The translations under genes were made by a program, and so were the position numbers. The notes beneath the pieces were generated by a model. That model was not told where the DNA came from, did not search any database, and was given only the letters and a program-made list of their open reading frames with translations. 64,000 nt of DNA from positions 11,959,480-12,023,479 of the forward strand of contig JABBOT010000080.1 in assembly GCA_016165875.1 (NCBI GenBank), written 5' to 3'. The DNA comes from Acanthopleura granulata (taxonomy: Eukaryota > Mollusca > Polyplacophora > Chitonida > Chitonidae). This document shows positions 1 to 12,300 of the stretch, one piece after another (the stretch's first letter is position 1; each line of letters opens with the position of its first letter).

Positions 1-1869
1 CATTATGATGAGGCTTAAAACTGCTGACACAAAATCCTGAGAGAGGCTCCAATGCTTTATGAGGAGGCATGAAATTAATGTCCATGAGGTCAATAACCTT
101 TCCTTAATATGCCGACCCTTGTCAGAAAATAAAATTCAAAAGCATGAAAACCCTTGATGCCAGCTTCAAGTCCCCACTGGTAAACACATCACACGGTGAT
201 GTCATTGCAGGCCAGGTGAAAGACAAAATTAGGAACGCGGTGTGATCATCATCGTTTCAGGTGTGATTGTATGGACGGTGACGACAAAGCGCAGCTGACA
301 CACGCCAGTGTTGTGCCATCAATTCAGCACGGCTCCAGAAACATTATACCGACTCGTCCATCAGGGTGGTGGCTGATCAACCTGGGTAATCAGGTGTTTG
401 TCATGACAGGGTTTCGGCTGATTAGCTCGAACATCCAGGTAATGATCCGCAGGGTCAGGTAATCACACTGCCACTGTGTCCAGCCTGTCGTACACGTCAC
501 TCAACCGCTTTCAAAATCTGCCCGTTCCACGGCTTCAACCACGGTATATGTATATATACATATACTTTACATAAACACACACACACACAGAAATATATCT
601 AAAAATATAAATCTCTGGTTCTTCTCTAATCCGAATCAGTCATCCCAATAATCCGCTGCTTTAACTCTGCACTACCTGTGCCAGCTACATTTGTTTGCTA
701 GCCAGTACTGATAGCAGGCATCAATAATTAATGACACCACATGCTCTCCGTGGCTGCCCCTGGAGAGACTAACACATAATCGTCCCGCAGCCAGACTTTG
801 TAGGTGTCGATAAAAGAACAACAGACATCAAATCCTTACACGTAATGGGGTATCCTCATTAACACACATGAACATGTCCCAAATTGGGGCTGCTGGAGAT
901 GCACGGTTATCAAAATCGTACAGAAATTCATAAAAGCTGGTAAACTGTCATGACATGCTCAGACGAGCTTGCAATCTCTGCTTCTACTGGGGGATAAGTT
1001 TTTGACAGAATGCCGTGCAGCAGTGGCAGAGACGAGTCTGTTTTTCACTTTGTGCTTTTTTTGGCAAGTTTCAGGTAAGGTCAGAGTTTGGCTAAGGTTG
1101 TACACATATATCCACCCGGCATTCCAGTTTCAGTTGTTATCCTTGCTATGTCTTCAAGCAGGTGAAGTATTGGCAGACTTCACCCTACCACTCCAGGCAG
1201 GGCCTACAGCCACACTGTTTTTACACATACATATTAGGCACCTGGTTGACATAAAGCTCTGGAGGGGTACACAGCCAGCTGGTCATTATAATATGCTGGA
1301 CAACCACATGCCTGCATACAAACGACATGCAACGCACCCTCATAAAACAGCACTTCCCAGAGACAGCAGGTTCTTTGAGGTGGTGACAGTTCTGTGACCC
1401 TTGCTGGTTTTCCCGACCCCCAGGGCTCTATTGTGAAGGTTCCCCGCGGTGAGGGGGAAGCAGTCTGACCTGCCCTTACCTGCACCGAACCCCACAGGCT
1501 AGAAGCTTACGTCACCTGAGGGGGTTGGGCAATTATACAAATCCAGAAACCACAGGTGTGTCATTGATTGCATTCCTCAGAAATCATCAATACATAAACC
1601 AGCTTCATGTTAAACATACAACCGGGAGGAAGTCAACTGGCTCAAGATTGCTCTTCAAGGTACAGCCCATTGAGCCAGTCAGTCATGACCATCACAACCA
1701 ATAATATAGCAATTACAGGAAACCTCTTTCATGAAGCAAATGCATTCCTTTGTGACAACTGTCTCAAATTTAATGACAGTGTTCAGTTGTCCAACAATTC
1801 TACACAGGACAGCAGCATCTAAGGACTTCAAGAAGTAGTCAAATCTTATGAATACTTATGATAGAAAAT
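1..1869. other. No gene seen
   Basis: Contains a GC-richer patch (240-520 and 1380-1500) with open frames on both strands, but none with convincing splice sites or protein character. DH-PH exons of the PLEKHG5-like gene were sought here on the minus strand and not found. Confidence 0.5.
571..589. repeat. (CA)n microsatellite, short
   Basis: acacacacacacacacag, preceded at about 545-565 by a tatatgtatatatacatata palindrome. Confidence 0.8.
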
Positions 1870-2430
1870 CCTTGTTGTATTTGAAGGTGAACAGCTAGAA
1901 TGTTAACAATGTTTGTAATCACATCCAAGTGACTAAGGTACAGTCAGTGGTCGTTCTCTGACAGAGAAATAAACCTGTTGAAAATGTCCACAACTCCATA
2001 CAGTTGTTAGACGAATGTTCTTGGGTAGAGACCGTTCTTTGATAACAATCCTTAATTGTCCACCATTCCAACAATTCTTGACAGAATGAACAAAACAGCC
2101 CTGAACTGTCCAAGAATCAACAGTCATTCACACAAAAGTTATTGATCTGTGCAAGTAGCAGAGAACAAACTTGATTTGCCTACAAAATTCACAGTCGTAA
2201 ACTCATTTGACAAATGTTATTGATCTATTCTTGACAGAAAACAACCCTGAATTGACTACAATTCCAGTCATTTATGTATGGCAAAGGTTCTTGTTCCTTA
2301 GCAGAGAACAAAGCTTAAATTATCCTCCATCCATGCAGATCCTTGAAAGAAGCAAACCTGATTTATCCACGAATCCAGACAGCCTAGCATCACAAAGTAG
2401 AAGTTCTTAATCAGTGGCCGTAAATGAGAA
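1870..2430. repeat. Diverged tandem repeat (gacagagaacaa...ctgaattgtccac...)
   Basis: Words such as ttcttgacagaa, aacaaaccctgaattg-type and ccaacaattc recur at intervals of about 85-100 bp. Copies are old and uneven. Confidence 0.5.
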
Positions 2431-3254
2431 CAATCCATATTTATCCATTAGAACACACAATTATAGTAAAAACATATACCAGGTGTATCACCAACATTCC
2501 TAGTATATTTCACACGGCTTCTTCAAAGCACAGAAACAGGTACATACATATATGTAAAGCTTACAGATACCAGCCAGTGATCCCTGAAGCACAAGATACA
2601 GTGTCAAGAGCATAGATTGTATCTCTTCACCTTCTGTGTGCACCTACACACATCCCTGTACGGTGAACTGAATTGTTAATGCAGAGAATTTAATGAATAT
2701 ATTATTCAGCCACATGTCGCATGTTCTTCTTGTTTTTTTGTCACTAAGGCAAGAAAAACTACATTTTCATTGGCTATATGAACAAAGCCACTAGGGGAGA
2801 AGGACAAACTTTTCTGTTTTCATAATCAAGCAAAAACATAAGGCCACACTGAGTAATTGATTTATGTCAGTATGTATAGCCTTCAATACATAGATAGAGC
2901 CTGCCTACATCCATTATTACAACTTGTACAACATATAAATGCATATATACAGTACGGCATATAAACAATGATTCTGCAACAATCATGCCTTACAAAATGA
3001 AGGCTCTATATTTGGACACATTTTAACGGCCAGCTTAATTACTGTTGAACCAAACTCGTTTTGCGTTATATGTATTAAACGAAAAGTAACAAGAGCTGCA
3101 GCCCATTTATCTTAACAGGTAGAGATTATTACTGATTGTAGGGTGCAGTCCATTGTGTAAATTATACACGTTATGCACCCAGTTCTGATTTATATTGATC
3201 CCTTACTTGTATTGCTTCACCTCTGCTTGCTCACAAACAATACCATCTGTTACT

Positions 3255-3485
3255 TCAACGTGTCCAACTCTTTCTCCAACTTAATACTGGAATCAATAAA
3301 GTTCACTACAAATGAACATTTTCATAAATTCTTCATGTTGCGGTTTTCAATTCTCCCTCCAACTTAATGTTATCGTTGTTCACGAATTCTGAGCACTTCC
3401 ATAAATTCTTCATGTTGCCTGCCGCGTCCAACTCTTCCTCCAACTTAACACTGTTAATTGATGACGAATATTTTCATAAATTCGA
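3255..3485. repeat. Tandem repeat, about 75-85-bp unit, three copies
   Basis: Each copy holds ccaact(c/t)(t)...ctccaacttaa followed by cataaattcttcatgttgc or its decayed form; starts near 3258, 3341 and 3418. Confidence 0.75.
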
Positions 3486-3920
3486 ACGTAATTGTCGTTC
3501 TGATGTGGCATACATAACTTTTTCGGCACGTTTAGGTTGCTACACACCAATAAGTGTATAATTATCTAGAGCATTTGACCTAATATTTCGTCCCTGACTA
3601 AGTTACTCATTATGCCTGATTCTATGAGTTCTATTGATCTTGGAAAGGTGTTTAGGGGTCTGTATGAAAAGCAAGACGATACCCTACCAGAATTATGTAA
3701 CTTTATCTGCACCAAATTTAATCCTTTATGACCCTTACTTGCCTCTAAAAATTCCTCAATGTGAATGGATTTTTAGGTCAATTATAGAATCTATGTAATA
3801 TTTTGTAGTATTTTGAGAGCATCTTAATTGATTGGATGCTGAAATTGGTCAATCCAGCATATACAGTGTCACTCCCAATTACAAATGTGCAATGGGATTG
3901 TTTCCTGTCTAGAGTACCCT

Positions 3921-4150
3921 AACTGCCCTAAAATTTCACCCCAAACAGTGCATTCTAAGAAGCAAATTAATGTCATAAAATATTATTTTTGATGCTAAAA
4001 CTTACATTTTACAGTAGCATATGATCCTATCCACCGAACAAACCTAAAATTAGTTTTCTGAAATTAATGGAACTCTTGGAATCAGCAAATATGTGCAACT
4101 TAGTCATGGTCGAAATCTGAGGTCATTTAAGGTAGCTGAGGCCTAAGACA
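3921..4150 (+). repeat. Interspersed repeat family R1, copy 1
   Basis: Shares with four other copies the order cctaaaa..., ctaaaacttacattttacag, a gcatatgatcc-type word, accgaacaaacct, aatggaactctt and acttagtcatg. All five copies in the window have the same orientation. Confidence 0.65.
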
Positions 4151-4974
4151 TGCCATCTACTGTTCAGTGTTGCCTTTGTGATAGTGTTTTGTGACTAAAC
4201 TGGCTTGGGCCTGTGTTAAAACGCCCTTAGCGGTGTGGGAAAAGATATCCTATAAGATCTGCATCCACTGTCAATGACGGATGTGCAGCTTATCGAACAC
4301 TTTACTTGTCAGGGGTAACATTATGCAATCACCGCCGCCTTCGCATATATGGAATTGTTGAATAATCAGGGGAGGGAGCTTTCTTTGTAGCACATCAACA
4401 TATAATGTGCTTCTAAATCAACAGTTTAATGATCACTCAATGGCAATAGCATGTAACCATTTTTGTTGTAATCAGACAGATCTGAAGACTACAACTGAAT
4501 ATGCGATACAAGTATCCAATAAGACTAAATAAACCAGGAAGATATAATACACATCAGATTCTGGCAACATTGAGAATAAAACTAGTTTGGGCTTAATAAT
4601 GACAGCTCTATTGCTTCTGTTAGTAAAGAAATAATGTAACGATAAATACCAGCCCTGTTACATGTAACTCAGTTTAACTGGCTGCTTAAGATTCACTGGC
4701 AAAATGTAGCCATTTGGTCCGTGACTGTGTCAAAAATGTCCAAATACTAAAATATCAGGACTGTAAGCTATCAGTGCATGGACTAAATTTTATGTAATTA
4801 CACTGGAAAAAGATAAGGTTTATGCACTCTAAATTTATATGCAGAGGACCCCATGTCGTCAGCAGTTTAACTTTTATATATTTGACAAGTAAAGTTAAGT
4901 TTGTAAACTCTAAATGACTTCCTGCAGAACGGTCATCAAAGAAAAACTGTAAATGACTTAATGTTTTGCCCAAA

Positions 4975-5160
4975 GAGATACAAATATCACAAAACACTAC
5001 CTTTGAGGCTGAAAACTTGTATGTCTCCAGTTTTTTGGTCCAGCAGGACATGATCCTACCTTCCAAACTAATCTCTAAATCCCTGTATAAGATCACTAGA
5101 ACCCTTCTGATCAGTAAAAATGAGTAACTCTGTCATGGATGAAATTTACAGTGCCTGAAC
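4975..5160 (+). repeat. Interspersed repeat family R1, copy 2
   Basis: gctgaaaacttg, ccagcaggacatgatcctac, cttccaaactaatctc, actctgtcatgg: same order as copy 1. Confidence 0.65.
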
Positions 5161-7417
5161 TAAGAATTCCGAATATAACCATTATCAATAATGTATATGA
5201 AACAGGAGAGTATAAAAGCTTTAACAGGAGTCTGGGGAGGGACATGTGCAGAAGATTTCTATTGTTTGGGTTTAAAACGCTAACATATTTCTGTTTTGAT
5301 GATGATGTTTTTATACTGTAAACAGGATGTGGCTGTGCATAAAGCACATACCTGGCATAATAAATACATCATCAGATCAGACCCGGACCACCAGGCAGTA
5401 TAAAAGTACAAGCACAGTAGGCTCACTAGCACCTGCTAAAGGTCAGGCAAAACATGGTTTGTAATGTCTGTTTGGAAATGAAGCGGTCTACGTTTCACAG
5501 TGTTTAGACATTCAGACATCTTAGGCATTGTAATGAACACAAGGTAAATATGAAAAAATACTCTTCAACAAGTTGGACTTTGTACTGTTTCTTTATATTT
5601 CAGGGCGTACCCTGTTTCTGTAACACTGTAATCACTCAAACAAGTTATACAAGTCTGATATCAAGCCTTATCCCCATTAGGAGTTTTAATAAGAATTTGC
5701 AAATTTAAATATTTTTCAAGCTCTTTCTTCTCTTCAATTTAAGAGCGTGTGGTATAGGCCCGCGAGGACTTTTGTATGTTAAGATCAAATTGAAACTTGT
5801 GTTCTTTAAAACCTAGACATTGTTTACGCTGAAATTCAACCTTTACTGCATGCTCCAGGCATTTCTGTGAAAACAGGAAGGCACACTTCTTGATAAAAAG
5901 AAAAAAAAATTAGCTGTTTATTCTGTTATAATTATGCATTCCATTTCTCTTTCAAAAAATGTATTACATCTGATATACAGATGTTATGTCTGCTTTCTAC
6001 AAGGAAAAAATACTAGAAAAATTACCCTGACTTGATATTCCTTGCTAAGATTATGTAAGAATATCAAGGTCATGTAGACTTTACAACACCCTACATTTTC
6101 TAATGTTTGATACATCTGGTTTATCTGTACTTTTAGCTAATATATAGGTAATTGTAACAGAACTACATTGTTCCTTTTTCCGTGGATGGCTAGTCTGTCT
6201 AATGAAAAAAATATTCAAATCTTTAATTTTCTGGAAAAAAAAAGAAGAGAGAGAGAGAAAAAGGTTTTTTTTTTGTTTTCAATAGTAATAACATCCCAAA
6301 ATCAGAAGAATTAGGGCAGGTATGTAAGCTGAAGGGATGGGCATAGCCATAGTTTAAATTTTTCATAATTTCACAAAGAGTCCATGTATTCATTGCAACA
6401 GTATTTTGATTTATGTCCCTTGAGAAGGATAATAACAAATTTTCTACTATATGTATATCCTTCAGGTGTTTTGACCTTTGTATATTGGCCAGGTGTGGGC
6501 AAAATAATCCTCAATAGGCAGGGCCTTAGAGCTAAGCTAACATATCAACAAACTTGACCAACATTAACTTAAGGTGTGATAATCTACCCACAAACTCTCT
6601 AATTTTTAAGTATGGGCTAGGTAAAAGTTCTGCCTGAACAGGTACACTGCAGTATGAACTCAGCTGACAAAGTGAAGTACATATTCACATCCAGTGAGCA
6701 TAGAAAGGTATAACATAATAAAAATTGACTATCAATACTATTTGATATACCATAACTCACTGATGGGATACAGGAATGTATGGTGTCAGTAACCCTCAAA
6801 ATGAGTGAGGCATCACTGAGTAACCATGTAGCGAATTTATTCTGCAAAATACCCATCAATTCAGCACAGAAATAACAAAAGCAGAAAACGGAGTCAACAG
6901 ATTCCTGTGGAATCGGCTGCAGGGAATATGGGAAAATACACATCCCCCTGTTTCTGTCCCAGAATATTTGCCCAACACCAGATAAATGTATATTATGTTT
7001 GGAAGTTTAAGAAAATGCCCTTGAGATGTAAAGTGGCTTATGGATGGTATCCTTAAACCTTTCACTTATTCAGCAGTACTATTTTCATTCATGGCCTATT
7101 ATTGTGTATATTTATATTTAAACCAATATCTGGGCTCATTCAGGAGATTTATCAAGTACCCTAATTCTTTTAATTATCAGAAAAAATATTAATACTACTG
7201 CAAACAAAAAAATACGTTCCTTTCACAGTTTTTTTCAGGAAAGTTAAGACAGGAATTTGTTGTTCATTAGATGGACAAAAATGTGAGAAAAAAGTAAATG
7301 TGCATTTCGGTCTTAATTCAATGTATAATGGCTAAAACTGGCACACCAGGTGTCCCAAAAATCAGAAAAATTAGGGAACCAGGTGAAAAGATGAGGTGTT
7401 ATACATGTACACGTACC
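5161..7417. other. AT-rich, no gene seen
   Basis: Only short accidental frames. A purine run near 6237-6262 and several A/T tracts. Confidence 0.5.
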
Positions 7418-7690
7418 GTATTTCACCTAAAACCGCGCCCCCAAAAATGTGTTTTTAGAGGCAAATATAGGTTGTAATACATACATATTACTTTTAGTTC
7501 CTAAACTTACAATTTTTTCCAGTAGTATATTATCACAGATGTACTTGTAAGCACCTTCAAATAAAACCTCTACACATATTTGCTAAGGTTAACAGAACTC
7601 TCACACCCAGGCCAAAAAAGTAACTTAATCATGAAAGAAATTACATATGTAGGTAATTAAGCCTGAGATCGGTTCGGCAATTGCTCCCAG
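7418..7690 (+). repeat. Interspersed repeat family R1, copy 3
   Basis: ccgtatttcacctaaaaccg, cctaaacttacaattttttcc, aaataaaacctctac, aacagaactctcac, aacttaatcatg. Preserves the outer 5' end best. Confidence 0.65.
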
Positions 7691-7989
7691 CTCAGCTTCT
7701 TACTTTTACTAACATGCAGTGTCCTGAAAGTGTCAAAGCTGTAAGCCACAAAACTCAGTTTCCCGTGATGTTAAAGTAATTCTGAATTCAGATCACCTCA
7801 TTATATGTAAATAATAAAGATCAAAAAGTTACAATTAGCATAAATATAACCAACTCACGTGAATCCACGCTAAGGTGAATGCCGCTCTTCCCAAACTTAA
7901 GATTATCCTCCTCTTTTTTATATATGTAGTTCATTCTGTTCGTTTTTAAAAACTGATGTTAAGTTTCCCAAACAGGTTGTCCTTTAAAG

Positions 7990-8290
7990 GGAGAAGTGCA
8001 TCTTCTTCGTTTCAATGAAAATGTTTGTCAAGGTTATCAATTGTGGACAACACCGAGTGCATGACACAAGTATCAAAAATTGCAGCTGGCAAAGTTGGTG
8101 TGCCAGATACATTTGTATTACATTATGGATGTTATGGGATTATTATTGAGAGCCTAGATGATATGAAGTCAGACTTTAATACTATGGGATAAAACAAATT
8201 ATGTTTTTGTAGCGTCCAGCTTTCATACATTGAGAACGGCACACACAAGGACAAAAAGGTGAATTCCAGGTTAGTGAATGGAAAAATACA
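7990..8290 (+). pseudogene. Possible decayed mitochondrial ribosomal protein L14 (uL14m) copy
   Basis: One plus-strand frame from about 8024 reads LSIVDNTE, then AAGKVGVPDTFVL and YGIIIESL, then meets TAA at 8190-8192; beyond it the frame gives VQLSYIENGTHKDKK. The order VDN, GKVG, a short hydrophobic strand and V.L.IE.NG resembles the L14 family of mitochondrial ribosomes, whose fold ends in a similar VVLIE(D)NG strand. The stop and the weak identity suggest an old processed copy. The likeness is from memory and short. Confidence 0.3.
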
Positions 8291-8660
8291 AATCTGTACT
8301 TCTGGAAGCCAAGCTTGGAAGAGTGATACAGATCTTGCATATAGTCGAGGATTTACTTAATATCATACATGTGTGTATGAGTGATTGATTAACATAAAAA
8401 CAGTGGGATGTTAAGTGATGTGTTAGTTATTCTATTAATCTTTCATCCAATTATAAGAATCAAGCTTTATTATACACACATATATTCTGCATATTATATA
8501 TACCAATAATTGTCCAAATAACATAAAATGATATGACCTCGTTAAGCTAAAGTGTATTTCTTCCAAGACATTTCCGTAGTACCTAACAAAGGCAGTTGTT
8601 TTCCGTGCACTTCACAGGTTAGACTGATGCATACAAGTCAATCCTGAACTGTCATCTTAC

Positions 8661-8958
8661 ACAGAGAGAAAATTTACAATCAATACATGTATGGATTTAT
8701 ACAGTGTACTGGTACTGTGTATGGTCATTGATTTAGACAACTCTTTCCAAAGGTTAGCATCGAAGTTACACAGCTGCCGATCCCATTTATATAATGCTCT
8801 TAACAATTCAACAGCTGGATCAGGATTATGCATGGTCATAACCTTATACTTTTCAAATAGCTGCCACTCAGGGGAGACTACTTTGCACCGACATTCAGCT
8901 CCAGCATCAAATTCATACTGGTTATCTTCCTTTGTAGATGAGCTAATAGAGTAAACTA
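8661..8958 (-). CDS. Candidate next exon of the PLEKHG5-like gene (unknown family)
   Basis: Acceptor accctccag at 8959-8960, then an open frame that continues the phase 1 end of the 9222-9358 exon without a stop for about 99 codons to a possible GTAAGA donor at 8660. The first 65 or so residues look coding (YEFDAGAECRCKVV, PEWQLFEKY, NPDPAVELLRALYKWDRQ); the last 20 are AT-rich and may be intronic, so an earlier donor (for example GTACCA near LSKSMTIH) is possible. I do not recognise the segment, and it does not match the linker I know in vertebrate PLEKHG5. If the last donor is not used, the frame stops at TAA right there, giving an isoform with the Ras-binding fold but no catalytic domain. 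Confidence 0.4.
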
Positions 8959-9221
8959 CTGGAGGGTAATGAAGTCATGAAATCTTGTCCATGATGTCAA
9001 TTTCCTTGGTGGCTGATTAAATGCTGCCCCTATAACTATTTACCTTTAAGTTTATCTTATGAGGTCAGTAACTTGCTGTCTGCGAGATATGAAGTGATGA
9101 ACTTTGTTGTAAACCTAGAGAACACAGCTAGCATACAGTAAATTGTCACAACATAGAATACAGTGATATGGAAACACCAAGATTATAATGTACATTGACA
9201 AGGCATAAAGAAGTGACTTAC

Positions 9222-9358
9222 TTTTAATGTGAAGATTTTTGCCTCCTAGTAAAAAGATTTCACAGTTCCACGGTAAAGGTGTGTGAGAGGAATCAAGAAA
9301 GACACTGACAGTGGACGGATCAACACGACGTCTCTCTAATAAGGGAAATACAGCATCT
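9222..9358 (-). CDS. PLEKHG5: PLEKHG5-like, Ras-binding-type fold, second exon
   Basis: Exon of 137 nt, acceptor cttttttcag, donor GTAAGT, phase 2 in and phase 1 out. It encodes DAVFPLLERRRVDPSTVSVF, then LDSSHTPLPW and FLLGGKNLHIK. The pattern helix, ERR/ERK, V.VFLD.S.TPL, then GG..L.(I/V)K is the C-terminal half of the Ras-binding-type domain in PLEKHG5 and the strongest family match in the window. Which small GTPase it might bind, if any, cannot be read from sequence. Confidence 0.85.
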
Positions 9359-12300
9359 CTGAAAAAAGAAAGAGAGGAAATTTCACAATCATGAACAATT
9401 ACTCAAGAGGAAAATACCACTGTTTGTTCCATGACAATTATTGTTAGCTGAGAGATTTCAATATACCGCAATATGCTTTCAGACACCTTCACCTACCCTT
9501 TACACTTAGGTTTATGGTAACATGACAGCAACTCTTTTGCAAATGCTGTTTATATTTAGAGGACTGAACTTCCAGGGTTCATGCGACATTATTCTTGATA
9601 TATTTCAGGGCCCTCTCAGACAGCAATCCATGATATATTTCAGGGCCCTCTCAGACAGCAATCCATGATATATTCCAGGGCCCTCTCAGAGAGCAATCCA
9701 TGAATATTTCCAGGACTTTCATTTAAATCAGTTCACTGATGCTCAGCCCTTTGCAGTGCATTCCACTTTTTGCTAGACATCTGTCCACGTTTTGCAGTGC
9801 TGTCATGTACGAATGGCATATGAACAAATTAAAATCTTGCTCTGCTTAAAAGTAGGTGTGGAATCTTGTCTGTTACGATTATGACATCTTTATCTGCCAT
9901 CTTGGGGTTGGCTAATGGGCGAACGTTAACAGTAAACAAAACAACAATTTATAGACCTGTTGTTCAAGCTAACAAGTGTTTAAATGTCACGCATTTGAAA
10001 CATAAAAGAAGTAGTTCACAGTACAACACTCTAGAAAGTTCTTTGTCATTTTAATCAATCTCCTGGACTTTAAAAGATACTAAGTGACCTGCACTGACCA
10101 CACATACTCTTTGTCCTTAAAGACCTGGAATTTTTAATTTCAAATTCCATGATTTTCAAGGATTTTTCCAGGGCAGCATACCTGTAAAGACCTGTAAACG
10201 ATGAGTTAAGACTGGCAAGACCACTTCAACATTTCAGACAACAGCTAGCTTCCGTTCATTTAATCAGGGTATTTTTTAAACAAAATCTTTCATTGAACTT
10301 GATTTGAAATATGCTAAAACTTAATTTTTTCTGCATGCCTATGTTGTGGAAATCAACTCCCCTCCCCCCCAAAAAAAAAACAAAACAAAAACACAAAGTA
10401 TTTCACAAACCCAGATGTGAAAGTGTCTAAAAAAAACCCCGTTAATACACAATCATGTAGACTTACTTCATTTCACTGATGTGTAATGCCGTTTCCATAG
10501 TACGCTTTATTCCTGTGCAACGCTGCGACCATGGATTTTTAAACTATGGGTCTGCAGTAACCTTTATCTGTGGACAACTCTGAAAAATCTGACTTGAAGG
10601 CCACAGCCAAACCTAGTGAGAACTAGCACACCTACAGCAATGGAGCACAACTTAAGTACATTTCTATGCATTTGAGTTCTTCATTTTTCCTCAAGAAATA
10701 AAAGGCCTACCTCAGAGTTGAATTTCGAACTGCACCAACAATTTCCATTTCTGGTTGTTTCCCTTCCTCCATTGGAATGTGGACGCTTATGAGTTCATCA
10801 CTGATGTTCACCTAATTGAAAAAAGTCAACAATTACATGTAACTCGAACCAACACTGGTTTCACTGGTCATACATAATGGAAGCTACATGTAAGTACTAC
10901 GTCAACATTTCATCAAGGTGGCACACCTTTCATAATTCCAAAACCAAAGGCTCAGTCTCCAAATTTGCAATGTTCGCAATGATTTTTATACATGTGACCA
11001 CGCTCATGGTTTTTTAATTAGGAAACATTTCTCCTCTGCATTTCATTTTTGATCAAAATAATATTTGATCGACAAAATATGTACGAATACTAAAAAAGTT
11101 AGGCTGACAAAAGAATCTTGATATCTCTGAGGGACGCATTCTGAAAGGATTACTGTCACTACAACAATGAAGAGTAGAAACTCTCAATACACAGCAGAAA
11201 TTCTTTTAAAACACAGAAGATTATCAATCAAAGGTAAATGAACAGATTCCCAATGTGACAACCAAGCTCCCAGCCATGACTTGTATTTGACTTAAAATTT
11301 ATTCATTTATCTGCTTAACTGGTGTCCCATGCAATTCTCAATTTTACAAACCCCATCTGTTTGATGGGTGGGGAAAACTGGAGTTCTCAGAATACAAACC
11401 CTATCCTTCACCAAGATACCTGACAAACTTTCTGGCTTGCAAGTGCCATTCAAATCAGCAAGGGCTGGATTTGAACCAGCAGTCTCATTGGTCAGAAACC
11501 TAACCTGGCTATTGCAAGAACATCTATTTTGTCGCGTGAGCCAGACAGCACAATACTGAGAATGTGTTAAAAGCCATAAAATTTCAAAAATGTGCACTTT
11601 TACACGCAAATAAATGTCACAAATAAAATACCACTTTTGGCGCTGAATCTTACAGTTTTCCAGCAGGATATCACCTCATCTTCCAAACAAACCTCAAAAC
11701 ACAATTCTAAGATCAATGCAACTCTCACAATTAGATGGGGTTTGCAACCCCAAAATAGGCGCAAATACCATATGCTGTGATGTACGTAGCTTGGGATTTG
11801 GTTGTTATTTTTGGGTGGGGAGGGTCTGTGACATCCGAACAACATGCCAAAAAAACAACAAAAGAAATCACGAAGACATAGAGCACCTGGTACATAGAGT
11901 GACGACGGAGATGTGCGCTGCTTTTACTGGAGGAGTTAGGGCCGGCATAGGTGTCAAGGTTGGCATAATTCCCGGAGGTGGGTTGATTAGTTTGGGGGTT
12001 GAGAGAGGCGATGGCGCTTTCGGATTTCCTGTGGTTTACCCCCGTCATCAAATTCATGAGGTCCACATTTAAGCTGCCTCGCCTTGGACTTGATGTATAG
12101 GGGTCAGGATCTTCCTGTGGGGAGGGAGGTGGAACAGCCAGTTAAAGTTAGTAAGGGGAGAACAGGTAAGTAACAACAATAAAGAGCTCTGCCTGCCTCT
12201 GTCAATAAAGGGCCCCAAGTTGTGTACTCCGTTCTATTTTGACATTACCGATTTTTGTAAGAAAGGGTTAAATGGCACTGCACATGTATGTGATGTTCAT

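Noticed and set aside
969..1397. 142-codon plus-strand frame
   Set aside because: Starts at TTG, no domain, no splice support and atypical composition.
4755..5096. 113-codon minus-strand frame
   Set aside because: Largely antisense to an R1 repeat copy; hydrophobic, repeat-derived composition.
11716..12072. 118-codon plus-strand frame
   Set aside because: Opposite strand of the cassette exon, which has proper splice sites and phases; the plus frame has neither.
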